The position numbers and the translations under genes are program-made. A DNA stretch of 55,748 bases from Steroidobacteraceae bacterium (lineage in GTDB: Bacteria; Pseudomonadota; Gammaproteobacteria; Steroidobacterales; Steroidobacteraceae). This document shows, piece after piece, positions 46,475 through 54,914 of the stretch (position 1 is the first letter of the stretch; every line of letters begins with the position of its first letter). The stretch covers positions 1 to 55,748 of the forward strand of contig JALORP010000010.1 of NCBI GenBank assembly GCA_025458865.1, in the 5' to 3' direction. Below the pieces are notes generated by a model, which searched no databases, was not told where the DNA came from, and was given only the letters and a program-made list of their open reading frames with translations.

Positions 46475-48061
46475 ATGATCCACCGGTTCGGCACCTTCGA
46501 ACTGGACCTCGCCAAGGCGGAGCTGCGCGCCGACGGCGAGCCTCTTCCCCTCGAGCCGCAGGTATTCGCGCTGCTCGCCTACCTCGTCGAGAACCGCGAG
46601 CGGCTCGTCTCCAGGGACGAGATCCACGAGAAACTGTGGGACGGCCGCATCGTCACCGACGCGGCCGTGGCGAGCCGCATCAAGTCGGCGCGCAAGGCCC
46701 TCGGCGACGACGGCAAGTCGCAGCGTTACATCAGGACGGTCCACGGGCAGGGATTCCGGTTCGTGGCCGAGGTGCGTACCGCACGCCCCGAGCCGCACGC
46801 TGTCGCGGTCGAGGACATGGAGCCGGCGGGCGCCGAACTTCCGGCCACGGCGAGCGGCGCGCATTCACGCCCCTCGATCGCCGTGCTGCCGTTTCGCCCC
46901 GTCGGCGATGCGGGCCCATATTCCGCCATAGCCGACGCCCTTCCCCATGAGCTGATCACGGAGCTGTCGCGCCTGCGCTGGCTGTTCGTCACCGCGCGCG
47001 GCTCCTCTTTCCGCCTGCGCGCTGCCGACCCGGACCTGCGCGAAGTCGGTCGCGTGCTGGGCGTGCACTACGGCCTGTCGGGCACCGTGGAAGTGACCGG
47101 CCGCCACCTGACGGTGACGACGGAACTCGTCGACACGAGGAGCGCAGAGGTGATCTGGGCGGAGCGCTATTCCGGCTGCGTCGAAGAAGTGCATGCGGTC
47201 CGCACCGAGATCCGCTCGAGGATCCTCACGGCGCTCGAGATCCAGATACCGCTGCACGAGGCTGCCCTGGCTCGACTGACCGTCACCGGGAATCTCGACG
47301 CCTGGTCGGCCTATCACCTTGGCCTGCAGCACATGTACCGCTTCAACCGCGGCGACAACTCCGCGGCAGCCGCGCTGTTCAGGCACGCCGTTGCGCTGGA
47401 CCCGGGATTCGCGCGCGCACACGCCGGCCTGTCTTTCACCCACTTCCAGACGGCATTCATGCACCAGAGCGACGACATCGCGGGCGAGACCGCCCTTGCA
47501 CGCCGCTGCGCCGAGCGTGGCCTCGAACTGGACCCGCTCGATCCCTTCGTCAACTTCACGATGGGCCGCTCGTTCTGGCTCGAGGGGGAGCTCGAGCGTG
47601 GCCTCGTCTGGCTCGAGCGGGCGACCTCGCTAAGCCCCAACTACGCGCAGGGCATCTATGCCCGCGCGTGGACCGAGACGCTGGCCGGTCATCCGCTGCA
47701 GGGCCGTGACCACGTCGACCTTGCGATGCGCTTGAGTCCGCTGGATCCGCTGTACTACGGGATGCTCGGTACCCGGGCGTTCACGCACATGGCGCGCGCC
47801 GAAGACGCCGAGGCAGCGGGCTGGGCGGAGCGTGCTGCTCGCTCGCCCGGCGCCCATGTCCTGATCGCCGTGATCGCCGCGGTTGCACACGATCTCTCGG
47901 GCGACGAGGTCCGGGCGAAAGCCTGGGCAAAGAACGCGCACGAACGCAATCCCGCGCTCACCGGCGAGGACTTTTTCCGCGCGTTTCCGATGAAGCCCGA
48001 TGCCATGCGCTCGCGGGTGTCATCAGCGCTCGCGAGGCTCGGGTTCCCGCGACCGGGGTGA
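46475..48061 (+). CDS. winged-helix (OmpR/CadC-type) regulator with TPR domain
   Basis: This 528-residue protein has an N-terminal OmpR/PhoB-type winged helix (about 1-100; GTFELDLAKAELR, KSARKALGDDGKSQRYIRTVHGQGFRF). A domain starting SIAVLPF resembles the TolB/FlgO-like part of CadC relatives (about 130-265). Several TPR repeats follow (about 270-470; YHLGLQHMYRFNRGDN, LDPGFARAHAGLSF). No transmembrane helix is seen, so it is a cytoplasmic one-component regulator. The start at 46475 is chosen over 46436 by family fit. It diverges from the cupin/tautomerase unit. Confidence 0.85.
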   Translation: MIHRFGTFELDLAKAELRADGEPLPLEPQVFALLAYLVENRERLVSRDEIHEKLWDGRIVTDAAVASRIKSARKALGDDGKSQRYIRTVHGQGFRFVAEVRTARPEPHAVAVEDMEPAGAELPATASGAHSRPSIAVLPFRPVGDAGPYSAIADALPHELITELSRLRWLFVTARGSSFRLRAADPDLREVGRVLGVHYGLSGTVEVTGRHLTVTTELVDTRSAEVIWAERYSGCVEEVHAVRTEIRSRILTALEIQIPLHEAALARLTVTGNLDAWSAYHLGLQHMYRFNRGDNSAAAALFRHAVALDPGFARAHAGLSFTHFQTAFMHQSDDIAGETALARRCAERGLELDPLDPFVNFTMGRSFWLEGELERGLVWLERATSLSPNYAQGIYARAWTETLAGHPLQGRDHVDLAMRLSPLDPLYYGMLGTRAFTHMARAEDAEAAGWAERAARSPGAHVLIAVIAAVAHDLSGDEVRAKAWAKNAHERNPALTGEDFFRAFPMKPDAMRSRVSSALARLGFPRPG

Positions 48062-48245
48062 CCCGGCACGGCGTCGCTTCAGCCCCTGCCGAGGGCGTTG
48101 GAGCCAGCCCTGTCCTACCGGCCGGCGTTCCGGCAGACTCTGTGTTGCGAAAACCGAGTCTCGGCGCCCGCGGACGCCGTTGGGGCCCCTGCCTTGGCCC
48201 TGATCGCTGCGCTGGCGCAGGTTGTCTTCCAGTTCGTCACGTCCC

Positions 48246-49133
48246 ATGAGCAACGTCGGCGTACACGTTTTCCTCGGCAAGGGCGGCGTCGGCAAGACGA
48301 CCTGCTCGGCCGCGACCGCGCTGTATCTCGCGGAGCGCGGCGAGCCGAGCCTTGCGATCTCGACGGACCCTACCCCGTCCCTGTCGCACATATTCGAGAT
48401 CTCGGGCGAGCACCGCGAACGCGAGATCCGGCCAGGCCTCTTCGCCACGGAATTCGGCCTCGCGGACGTCCGCGGGATGTGGGACGAGCAGTTCGGCCGC
48501 GAGGTCTACGCGGTGTTCTCGACCTTCGTGGACATCGACTACCGGACCTTCGTGGACTACACGACGTCCGTGCTGCCGGGGCTCAACGAGGAATTCATGG
48601 TGGACTACATCCGCCGGCTGGCGCTGGAGGGGCGATTCCGTCACGTCGTCTGGGACACCGCGCCGCTCGGCCAGACGCTGGCGCTGCTCGGCATGCCCCA
48701 GCTGCTCGCCGGCCACCTGCGGATGGCGCCACGCATCTACTCGAAGCTCAGGACCACGGGCGAGCAGCGCCAGTCGGTCATGGCGGTGATCGAGGGCTGG
48801 CAGCGACTCGCCGCCGATTGCATGGATTTCCTGCGCGAGCGCGTGCGCCTCTCGCTCGTCACCATTCCCGAGGCGCTGTCGGTGCTCCAGGTGGACGGCG
48901 TGATGGAAGAGCTCGACCGCCACGGACTGGCGGTCGGCCGGCTGATCGTCAACAACGTGGTCCAGGTGACCGACTCGCCGTTCCTGGCGGAGAAGGCCGC
49001 CGGCCAGCAGCCGCACCTCGCGCGGCTGCGCGAGCGCTATCCGGCCATCCCTGTCGTCGAGATCCCGCTGTTCCCGCGCGAGGTGCGCGGCCTCGACCGG
49101 CTGCGCGCCGTCGGACAGCGCCTGGTGGCCTAG
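48246..49133 (+). CDS. ArsA-like (GET3-related) ATPase
   Basis: This 295-residue protein has the deviant Walker A GKGGVGKTT at about residues 11-19, the switch-I-like STDPTPSLSHIF, and DTAPLGQTLALL (switch II). This is the ArsA/Get3/SIMIBI ATPase family. No other arsenic gene is present, so arsenite transport is doubtful; membrane-protein or metal handling is possible. The ATG at 48246 is preferred over 48222. The preceding 184 bp (48062-48245) hold nothing I can name. Confidence 0.8.
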   Translation: MSNVGVHVFLGKGGVGKTTCSAATALYLAERGEPSLAISTDPTPSLSHIFEISGEHREREIRPGLFATEFGLADVRGMWDEQFGREVYAVFSTFVDIDYRTFVDYTTSVLPGLNEEFMVDYIRRLALEGRFRHVVWDTAPLGQTLALLGMPQLLAGHLRMAPRIYSKLRTTGEQRQSVMAVIEGWQRLAADCMDFLRERVRLSLVTIPEALSVLQVDGVMEELDRHGLAVGRLIVNNVVQVTDSPFLAEKAAGQQPHLARLRERYPAIPVVEIPLFPREVRGLDRLRAVGQRLVA

Positions 49134-49161
49134 CGCAGCGTATCGGCTTCCGCCGACACCA

Positions 49162-49560
49162 TCAGCGGCCCGCAGGATTCTCGCCGGCACCGGCGGGCCG
49201 GTCTTCCTTGCGGCCCTGCACGGCGTAGTACACGAGATACGCCAGGCCCACGGCCACCGGGATCAGGCCGATCTTCGCCTCCTCGGCGCCCGCCAGCGAG
49301 TCGAGCATGACGTAGACAGCCGCGCCCGTGAACGACCACACGAGTCCCTTGAGCAGGTAGCGGGGGCGACGGATGTCCATCTCCGGCGGATCGGGCGGAA
49401 GCTCGAGGCCCTTCTCGATGGCGGCCATCCTCTCCTTGTGCCGCAGGTCCGTCCGCTGCAGCAGCTGGCGATGCCGCGACACGATGCCGACGATCGCGAC
49501 AGAAATGCCCAGGACGATGGCGGCGAGTGGAATCAGCACTGCGACGATTTCAGGTCCCAT
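49162..49560 (-). CDS. DUF6249-like membrane protein
   Basis: This 132-residue protein has a hydrophobic N-terminal helix (about 5-28). A charged cytoplasmic segment with the pattern RHRQLLQRTDLRHKERMAAIEKG follows, then two further hydrophobic segments (about 68-84 and 95-112). The pattern matches the DUF6249 group, which commonly sits beside ECF sigma and anti-sigma genes. Here it faces such a pair from the opposite strand. Confidence 0.7.
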   Translation of the reverse strand: MGPEIVAVLIPLAAIVLGISVAIVGIVSRHRQLLQRTDLRHKERMAAIEKGLELPPDPPEMDIRRPRYLLKGLVWSFTGAAVYVMLDSLAGAEEAKIGLIPVAVGLAYLVYYAVQGRKEDRPAGAGENPAGR

Positions 49561-49613
49561 GACTATCTCCCTTGAAGAACGCGTGAATGAGGTGTTTCTG
49601 CAGCCACCCGGGT

Positions 49614-49760
49614 TCAGCCGGCCCCGAGCATGGCCAGGATCTTCCCCAGGACTGGCAGTTCACCCTGCAGCAGCCGGCCCGCAAGGAACCCCACCGCGGC
49701 CGCAATGCCGGCCTCGACGGTCGAATTTCCATCGGGCAGCCAGCGAAGTAACCTGTTCAT
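49614..49760 (-). CDS. possible 48-residue small hydrophobic protein
   Basis: The frame MNRLLRWLPDGNSTVEAG continues to a Gly/Ala-rich hydrophobic helix (about 15-34) and ends LAMLGAG. The ribosome site is weak. Its position between the DUF6249 gene and the sigma factor suggests a small membrane protein of this stress module. It could be chance coding. Confidence 0.4.
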   Translation of the reverse strand: MNRLLRWLPDGNSTVEAGIAAAVGFLAGRLLQGELPVLGKILAMLGAG

Positions 49761-49855
49761 GGCCTTGATACGCGGCGTCCTGCCAGCCGGTTTCAGCTGC
49801 CCCGGAGAATCCGCAGGCGGCCGCGTGAAACCGCGGGCCCCGATCGGACGTATCA

Positions 49856-50422
49856 ATGACGTCAACGCGCGGAGCGACCTTGGACGAAGCGATCATCCAG
49901 CTGATCCGGGCCGGCCGGCTCGACGAGGCCCTCGCGCGCCTGGTGCCGGCCTACCGGCGCCGGGTCTTCGGCCTCGCCTACGGCATCCTTGGGGATCGCG
50001 CGGCCGCCGACGACGTCGCCCAGGAGGTGTTCGTGAAGCTCTGGCAGAACATGGGCGGGTACGACGGGTCGGCGCAGCTGTCCACGTGGATCTACGCCAT
50101 CACCCGCAACACCGCCATCAGCGCGCTGCGCAAGCGCTCCCGTCTCGTCTCGCTGTCCGAACCCGGCGTATCGGCCACCGTGGATGCAATCGAATCGCGC
50201 GAGACCGCGGACGAGCTGGCCGACCCGCAGCTGTGGCGCCACGTCGACGCCCTGCCCGACAAGCAGCGCCAGGTCGTCGTGCTCTTCTACCAGGACGACC
50301 GTTCCGTCGAGGAAGTGGCCGACATGCTCGGGATGCCCGTCAACACCGTCAAGACCCACCTCCACCGCGCCCGCGCGAGGCTCGCCTCGGCCCTCGGCGC
50401 GCAGGCGGAGAATGCTGCATGA
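49856..50422 (+). CDS. ECF-type RNA polymerase sigma factor
   Basis: This 188-residue sigma-70 family protein has region 2 (RRVFGLAYGILGDRAAADDVAQEVFVKLWQ...STWIYAITRNTAISALRKR) and region 4 (LPDKQRQVVVLFYQDDRSVEEVADMLGMPVNTVKTHLHRARARL). Regions 1.1 and 3 are absent, as in ECF factors. Its stop overlaps the next gene (ATGA), a likely membrane anti-sigma partner. Confidence 0.93.
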   Translation: MTSTRGATLDEAIIQLIRAGRLDEALARLVPAYRRRVFGLAYGILGDRAAADDVAQEVFVKLWQNMGGYDGSAQLSTWIYAITRNTAISALRKRSRLVSLSEPGVSATVDAIESRETADELADPQLWRHVDALPDKQRQVVVLFYQDDRSVEEVADMLGMPVNTVKTHLHRARARLASALGAQAENAA

Positions 50423-50865
50423 ACAGCGAGGAAAACGACGCCATGCGCGCGCTGGATGCCCGCCTGCGAAACGCACTGTCGGATCTCGACGCCCCGGAGG
50501 GGTTCGATGAACGGCTGCAGGCTCGCCTCTCGGCCCTGGCCGCGAAGCGCCCAGCCCTCGATGTCGCGGCGCAGCGCGCCGAGCTGGAGCGGGAGCACGA
50601 TCGCAGGCGCGCAGCCGCCGACCGCGCCGCGCTGGTGGACGGAACCGCTCTCGCCATCGCCGGCGCCGGCGGGCTCCTGTCCGCTTGGCGTTTCGCGCCG
50701 GAACTCGCCCGGCTGTACGCCACCGTGGAGCAAGCCGCCGGCCCCTCCGCGATCGGCTTCGCCGCAGTCGCGTTGGCCGGCGCAGCGCTGTGGCTTCTAC
50801 TCCGCCAGTTTGACGTCAACCTCGCGACGCTCGCCGGCCGCCCATGGAACGCTTCGACGTACTGA
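50419..50865 (+). CDS. putative anti-sigma factor-like membrane protein
   Basis: This 148-residue protein has a soluble charged N-terminal half (about 1-70, rich in Glu/Arg/Ala helices) and one or two hydrophobic segments (about 72-90 and 110-129). It overlaps the sigma gene by 4 bases and the monooxygenase by 22 bases. Position and topology fit an anti-sigma factor, but the HxxxCxxC zinc motif of many anti-sigmas is absent and no family is recognised. Confidence 0.65.
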   Translation: MNSEENDAMRALDARLRNALSDLDAPEGFDERLQARLSALAAKRPALDVAAQRAELEREHDRRRAAADRAALVDGTALAIAGAGGLLSAWRFAPELARLYATVEQAAGPSAIGFAAVALAGAALWLLLRQFDVNLATLAGRPWNASTY

Positions 50866-52310
50866 TCATCGGCGCGGGCCTCTCGGGGATCGATGCCGCC
50901 TGGCACCTCCAGCGGCTTTGCCCGGACAAGCGCTACGCGATCCTCGAGGCGCGCGAGGCGATCGGCGGGACCTGGGACCTGTTCCACTATCCCGGCGTGC
51001 GCTCGGACTCGGACATGTTCACGCTGGGCTACGCGCACCGCCCCTGGCGGGAATCCGACGCGATCGCCGATGGCCGCTCCATCCGCCAGTACATACGGGA
51101 CACGGCCCGCGAGGCCGGGATCGACCGCCACATCCGCTTCGGCCACAGGGTCACGCGCGCGAGTTGGTCATCACGCGACACCCTCTGGATGGTCGAGGCC
51201 CAGGTCGGCGGCACCGACGGCATGCCGGGATCCGTCGAGCGGGTTGCGGCCCGCTTCCTCGTCTGGTGCAGCGGCTATTACCGCTACTCTGCAGGCTACA
51301 CGCCTGATTTCGTGGGCCTGGAACGCTTCAGGGGTCGGGTCATTCACCCGCAGCATTGGCCCGAGCGACTGGACTGCACCGGAAAGCGCATCGTCGTGAT
51401 CGGCAGCGGCGCGACCGCCGTGACGCTGGTGCCTGCACTGGCGAAGGACGCCGCGCACGTGACCCTGCTGCAGCGTTCGCCGAGCTACTACATCAGCATC
51501 CCGCGGCACGACATCGTTGCCGGCCTGCTGCGCCGGCTCCTGCCGGAGAGAATGGCCTACCGGCTCGTGCGCCTGAAGAACAGCAGCCTGTCGCTTCTGC
51601 TCTACCAGGCCTGCCGGCGTTTCCCGGGCGCAATGCGGAAACTGCTCGTCGGGCAGGTCCGACGCGCGCTGGGCGCCGATTACGACGTCGCGACCCACTT
51701 CAGCCCAACCTACAGGCCCTGGGAGCAGCGGCTGTGCGTGGTGCCGGGCGGCGACCTGTTCGAAGCGATCAAGGGCGGGCGCGCATCCGTCGTCACGGAC
51801 CGCATTGCCGGTTTCACCGAGAACGGCCTGCGGCTCGAATGCGGCACGCAGCTCGAGGCCGACATCGTGGTCACGGCCACCGGACTGGTCCTCGAGCCCC
51901 TCGGCGGCGCGAAACTCGACGTCGACGGCCGGCCGATCGAGCTATCGCGCCTCTTCACCTACAAGGGCGTGCTGTTCAGCGACGTGCCGAACCTCGCCTC
52001 GATTTTCGGCTACCTGAACGCATCCTGGACGCTGCGCGCGGATCTGCTCTGCGCCTGGCTGTGCCGCCTGCTGCGATACATGGACCGGCACGGCTACGCG
52101 ACCGTGGCGCCGAGGAATGGCGATCCCGCGATGGCGACGCGCCCTTTCGTCGAGGGCTTTTCCTCCGGCTACCTGCTCCGCTCGCTCGACGCGATGCCGA
52201 AACAGGGATCACGGCGGCCGTGGCAGGCTCCGCAGAACTACCCGCTCGACTGGGCGAACCTGCGTCTGCGGCCGGTCGCCGACGACGCGCTCGAGTTCCG
52301 GCGCGTCTGA
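50844..52310 (+). CDS. flavin-containing / Baeyer-Villiger-type monooxygenase
   Basis: This 488-residue FAD/NADPH enzyme has a first Rossmann motif GAGLSG (about 10-15) and a second, GSGATA (about 187-192). Between them the fingerprint F162-x-G164-x3-H168-x3-W172-P173 is the Baeyer-Villiger monooxygenase type, inserting oxygen next to ketones, although flavin monooxygenases on N or S are close kin. It overlaps the anti-sigma-like gene by 22 bases, so it may be co-expressed with the sigma operon. Substrate is unknown. Confidence 0.87.
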   Translation: MERFDVLIIGAGLSGIDAAWHLQRLCPDKRYAILEAREAIGGTWDLFHYPGVRSDSDMFTLGYAHRPWRESDAIADGRSIRQYIRDTAREAGIDRHIRFGHRVTRASWSSRDTLWMVEAQVGGTDGMPGSVERVAARFLVWCSGYYRYSAGYTPDFVGLERFRGRVIHPQHWPERLDCTGKRIVVIGSGATAVTLVPALAKDAAHVTLLQRSPSYYISIPRHDIVAGLLRRLLPERMAYRLVRLKNSSLSLLLYQACRRFPGAMRKLLVGQVRRALGADYDVATHFSPTYRPWEQRLCVVPGGDLFEAIKGGRASVVTDRIAGFTENGLRLECGTQLEADIVVTATGLVLEPLGGAKLDVDGRPIELSRLFTYKGVLFSDVPNLASIFGYLNASWTLRADLLCAWLCRLLRYMDRHGYATVAPRNGDPAMATRPFVEGFSSGYLLRSLDAMPKQGSRRPWQAPQNYPLDWANLRLRPVADDALEFRRV

Positions 52311-52316
52311 GGAGTT

Positions 52317-52458
52317 GGCCACCTTCGCGGCATGGTTCCGCAAGCATCGACTCGTTGCCTGGACCATCGTGTTCTGGTCGAGCGACGCGGACGCGATCTA
52401 CGGCCACGACGGCACCCAGAGCCGCTGCCTCGGCGTGATGGTGCTGGCCGCTGTCTAG
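52317..52458 (+). CDS. possible small ORF (47 codons) after the monooxygenase
   Basis: The frame from TTG at 52317 reads like coding sequence (AAWFRKHRLVAWTIVFWSSD, then a Gly/Asp-rich tail) and has strongly GC-ending codons. The start is weak: GAGGAG directly abuts the TTG. It may be a small protein, or the decayed tail of another gene. It converges on and slightly overlaps the stop of the phosphoesterase gene. Confidence 0.3.
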
Positions 52459-54269
52459 CCCGCGGCCAGCGCCCGCGCGCGCTGCAGGAGCGCCTCGTAC
52501 TGCGGGACCGTCAGCACTTCGAGCAGCTGCTGGCGTGCGGCGGCCGACTCGAGCCCTGCGAGCCGCAGGCGCCACAGCCCGTTGATCGCCGCTGGCGCCC
52601 GCCGGAGGTGCCGCGGGATCGCCGGGCTCGTGCCGAACGCGGCGTCGTAGCCCGTCAGGATCAGCCCGCCGTTGCCGATGCTGTAGCTCAACGACGTGGC
52701 CGGACGCGGAGCATTGGCGATCAGCGCGTCGAGCACGGCCGCAGCCTTCAGCTGGTCTTCCATCGGACACCAGTTGGGGAGCCGCACCTTGCTGGCGGCC
52801 CGCTGCGCCTCCGAGACGACGCTCCTCGGCTGGTGCCGCAGCGTGCCGGTCCGGCCGTCGACCTTGCGCACGACGGCGGCCGGCACCATCGCCAGATCCA
52901 GCATCCGATCGAGCCGGTAGGCGGCGACGTCCGGAAAGCTCTGCTGCCCAGCCCCGGCCGGAACGAACAGCGCCTCGATCTCCGTCGTCTTCCAGCGCAG
53001 CGTCAGCAGCTCGCCGCCTTCCGCCGCGCGCCGCGTGACGATCGCGCCCTCGGCCAGCGCGGTCTCGAGATCCGCGGGCGACAGGTCTGCCGACAGCGCG
53101 CCCATTCGGCTCAGCAGCTCGTCCACGGGACTCGGGCCGGCGGCGCCCTGGTAGAAGGCGGCGAGCGCACCGCCTTCCAGCAGCAGCGCCGCGCCGCGGC
53201 CGGCGTAATAGGACTGCAGCATGCCGGCGTCGATCATGAGGACCTGGTCGTTCAGGCGGCGCCACACCTGCCGGCGGAAGGTGGGCGTGTGACCGATCAC
53301 CACCCGGCGGCTGCCGAAGGCTGCAAGCACGCGGGCCAGGCGCTCCTGCTCGATCAGGGGGCCGCAGCCGGCATTGCCGCGATACCACAAGGGGCTCGCC
53401 TCGTCGTGGACCAGCGACCGCTGCAGGCTGACCAGGCCGCGCAGCGTCGGGTCGGCCTGCGCGTCCAGCCTGCTGGCAAGGTCGTAGAAATCCACGGTCG
53501 GATCCAGCCGTCCGTTGCGGTTTGCCTGCTCGAGCAGCTGCACGTAGGCCACCAGCTCGCCGCGCAGGGACCCGTTGATGGTCTCGAGGCTCAGGTCGGC
53601 GAGCGCCTGGCCCAGTCCCGCGTGCGCGAACAGCGTGTCGTTGATCCGAAGCGCGAGGGGCTTGCCGAGCAGCCAGCGCCCATAGGTGCCGCTCGCCGAG
53701 AAGGCCTCGCGGTGGGCGAAGAACCCCGGGGGAAAGCGCGCGTCGAACTCCTCGCGGGACAGCCTTCGGCCGCTGCGTCCTGCACGGCGCGCATCGGCGA
53801 TGTGGCGGGCGTAGGCCGTGTTGCGCGCGAGCGGCGTTTCCCCGGCCGCGAAGGCCTTGAACTCGCCGAGCGACACGTACCGCAGGTCGCCGACCAGGTT
53901 CATCAGTTCATGATTGCCGAGCACGACGTGCACCCGGCCGCCCGCCGCCGCCGCCTGCGCCTCGAGCTTCATCAGCAGGTCCATCGCCGCGCGCGACTGG
54001 TCGCCGCGGTCGAGGATGTCGCCGACGATGACGAGGTGGGTGCGGCCCCCGCTCCATTCGAGGCCCTCGTCCACCAGCGAGGCGGCGCGCAGCGTCTCGA
54101 CGAAAGCCTGATGCGCCCCGTGGATGTCCGAGATCGCGATGACGCGCTCCACGCCATCGAAATCCCAGGCGACGTCGGCGACGGCCGGCCCGACGGTGGC
54201 CAGGAGGCACGCGAGCCACGCCGCGCCCAGGCGACGGACTCCTCCCAGCAGACGCCGCGCCAGTTTCAT
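52455..54269 (-). CDS. exported metallophosphoesterase fused to a C-terminal kinase-like domain
   Basis: This 604-residue protein has a signal peptide (about 1-31, ending AVA). A calcineurin-like phosphoesterase domain follows (about 42-350): D48-x-H50, G83-D84-x2-D87-R88, G118-N119-H120-E121, H215 and H327. The last 180 residues (about 425-600) show EALFVP and a VAAYRLDRMLDLAMVP stretch. VLDALIANAPR (about 512-522) and GYDAAFG (541-547) follow. They resemble bacterial Fam20/HipA-like atypical kinases, but the usual Lys of the FKP motif is Val and the catalytic N-x-D-R is N-A-P-R. I read it as a pseudokinase-like partner domain. The substrate is unknown. Confidence 0.78.
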   Translation of the reverse strand: MKLARRLLGGVRRLGAAWLACLLATVGPAVADVAWDFDGVERVIAISDIHGAHQAFVETLRAASLVDEGLEWSGGRTHLVIVGDILDRGDQSRAAMDLLMKLEAQAAAAGGRVHVVLGNHELMNLVGDLRYVSLGEFKAFAAGETPLARNTAYARHIADARRAGRSGRRLSREEFDARFPPGFFAHREAFSASGTYGRWLLGKPLALRINDTLFAHAGLGQALADLSLETINGSLRGELVAYVQLLEQANRNGRLDPTVDFYDLASRLDAQADPTLRGLVSLQRSLVHDEASPLWYRGNAGCGPLIEQERLARVLAAFGSRRVVIGHTPTFRRQVWRRLNDQVLMIDAGMLQSYYAGRGAALLLEGGALAAFYQGAAGPSPVDELLSRMGALSADLSPADLETALAEGAIVTRRAAEGGELLTLRWKTTEIEALFVPAGAGQQSFPDVAAYRLDRMLDLAMVPAAVVRKVDGRTGTLRHQPRSVVSEAQRAASKVRLPNWCPMEDQLKAAAVLDALIANAPRPATSLSYSIGNGGLILTGYDAAFGTSPAIPRHLRRAPAAINGLWRLRLAGLESAAARQQLLEVLTVPQYEALLQRARALAAG

Positions 54270-54279
54270 GCGGCAGCGA

Positions 54280-54642
54280 TCAGGGCTGCGTCACGGCCAG
54301 CATGTACTCGGCCGCGGCCTGCACTTCCCGATCCGTCAGCTCGTCATCGCCGCCGCGGGCCGGCATACCGAGGTAGCCCTGCTCCGCGTGCTTGAACAGA
54401 ACCGCCTGCCACAAGCGCGAGCGGCCCGCCCAATCCTCGGGTCGGCCCGTGAGCGGCGCGCCCTTGGTGCCCGTCTCGTGGCACTCGGCGCAGACGCGCT
54501 GATAGGCCGCGAACCCTGCCTCGGCGAGCTCCTGCGACAGGGGTGGCGCGGGTCGCTCGGGCGGCGGCGGCTGTTGAGCAGGCTGGGCACAGGACGCCAG
54601 CCAGGCGGTGCTCGCCAGGATGGCGCAGGCTCGTCTCGGCAT
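54280..54642 (-). CDS. c-type cytochrome lipoprotein
   Basis: This 120-residue protein has a lipobox (LASC near residue 18), a Pro-rich spacer, then one class I cytochrome c domain with CAECH heme site and an axial Met in LGMPARGG. Its length and single heme fit a c5/c555-like carrier. It lies 10 bp upstream of the phosphoesterase on the same strand and is divergent from katG. The AAGGGGG site precedes the ATG at 54642. Confidence 0.88.
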   Translation of the reverse strand: MPRRACAILASTAWLASCAQPAQQPPPPERPAPPLSQELAEAGFAAYQRVCAECHETGTKGAPLTGRPEDWAGRSRLWQAVLFKHAEQGYLGMPARGGDDELTDREVQAAAEYMLAVTQP

Positions 54643-54773
54643 CCGCGTCCCCCTTACGGCAAGAAGTACCACAGGACCATGCTGGCGGCGGACTATACCG
54701 CAGCCCGCGGGCCCGGAACGTCGGGCCGGGCCGCCGCCCGTCCCCGGATGCCCTACGGCGCTGGCCGATCCTT

Positions 54774-54810
54774 ATCGGCACCATCTATGAACGCGATAGG
54801 TACAATCAGT
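54774..54810. promoter_or_regulatory. OxyR-type operator between cytochrome c and katG
   Basis: Two halves, ATCGGCACCATCTAT (54774-54788) and ATAGGTACAATCAGT (54796-54810), are separated by GAACGCG. Against ATAGnTnnnAnCTAT-N7-ATAGnTnnnAnCTAT each half matches 8 of 10 fixed bases, and the central CTAT-N7-ATAG is perfect. TACAAT inside the right half could be a -10 box. It sits 104 bp before katG and 131 bp before the divergent cytochrome gene. Confidence 0.7.
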
Positions 54811-54914
54811 TTCCGAACGAGCGGTCTTCCCGCCATGCTCCGCGTCCGTAGGAGGGCCCGGGATCTCCAGGCCCGCGGACAATCCATCACTCGTGAACAC
54901 GAGGAGAATTCTGA

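Noticed and set aside
48246..49133. Arsenic resistance role for the ArsA-like ATPase
   Set aside because: No arsB, arsC, arsD or ArsR-type arsenic regulator nearby, so arsenite efflux is unsupported.
52332..54395. A 687-codon frame opposite the phosphoesterase gene
   Set aside because: Low-complexity Arg/Ala/Gln-rich product without family signatures; the minus-strand gene carries all phosphoesterase motifs.
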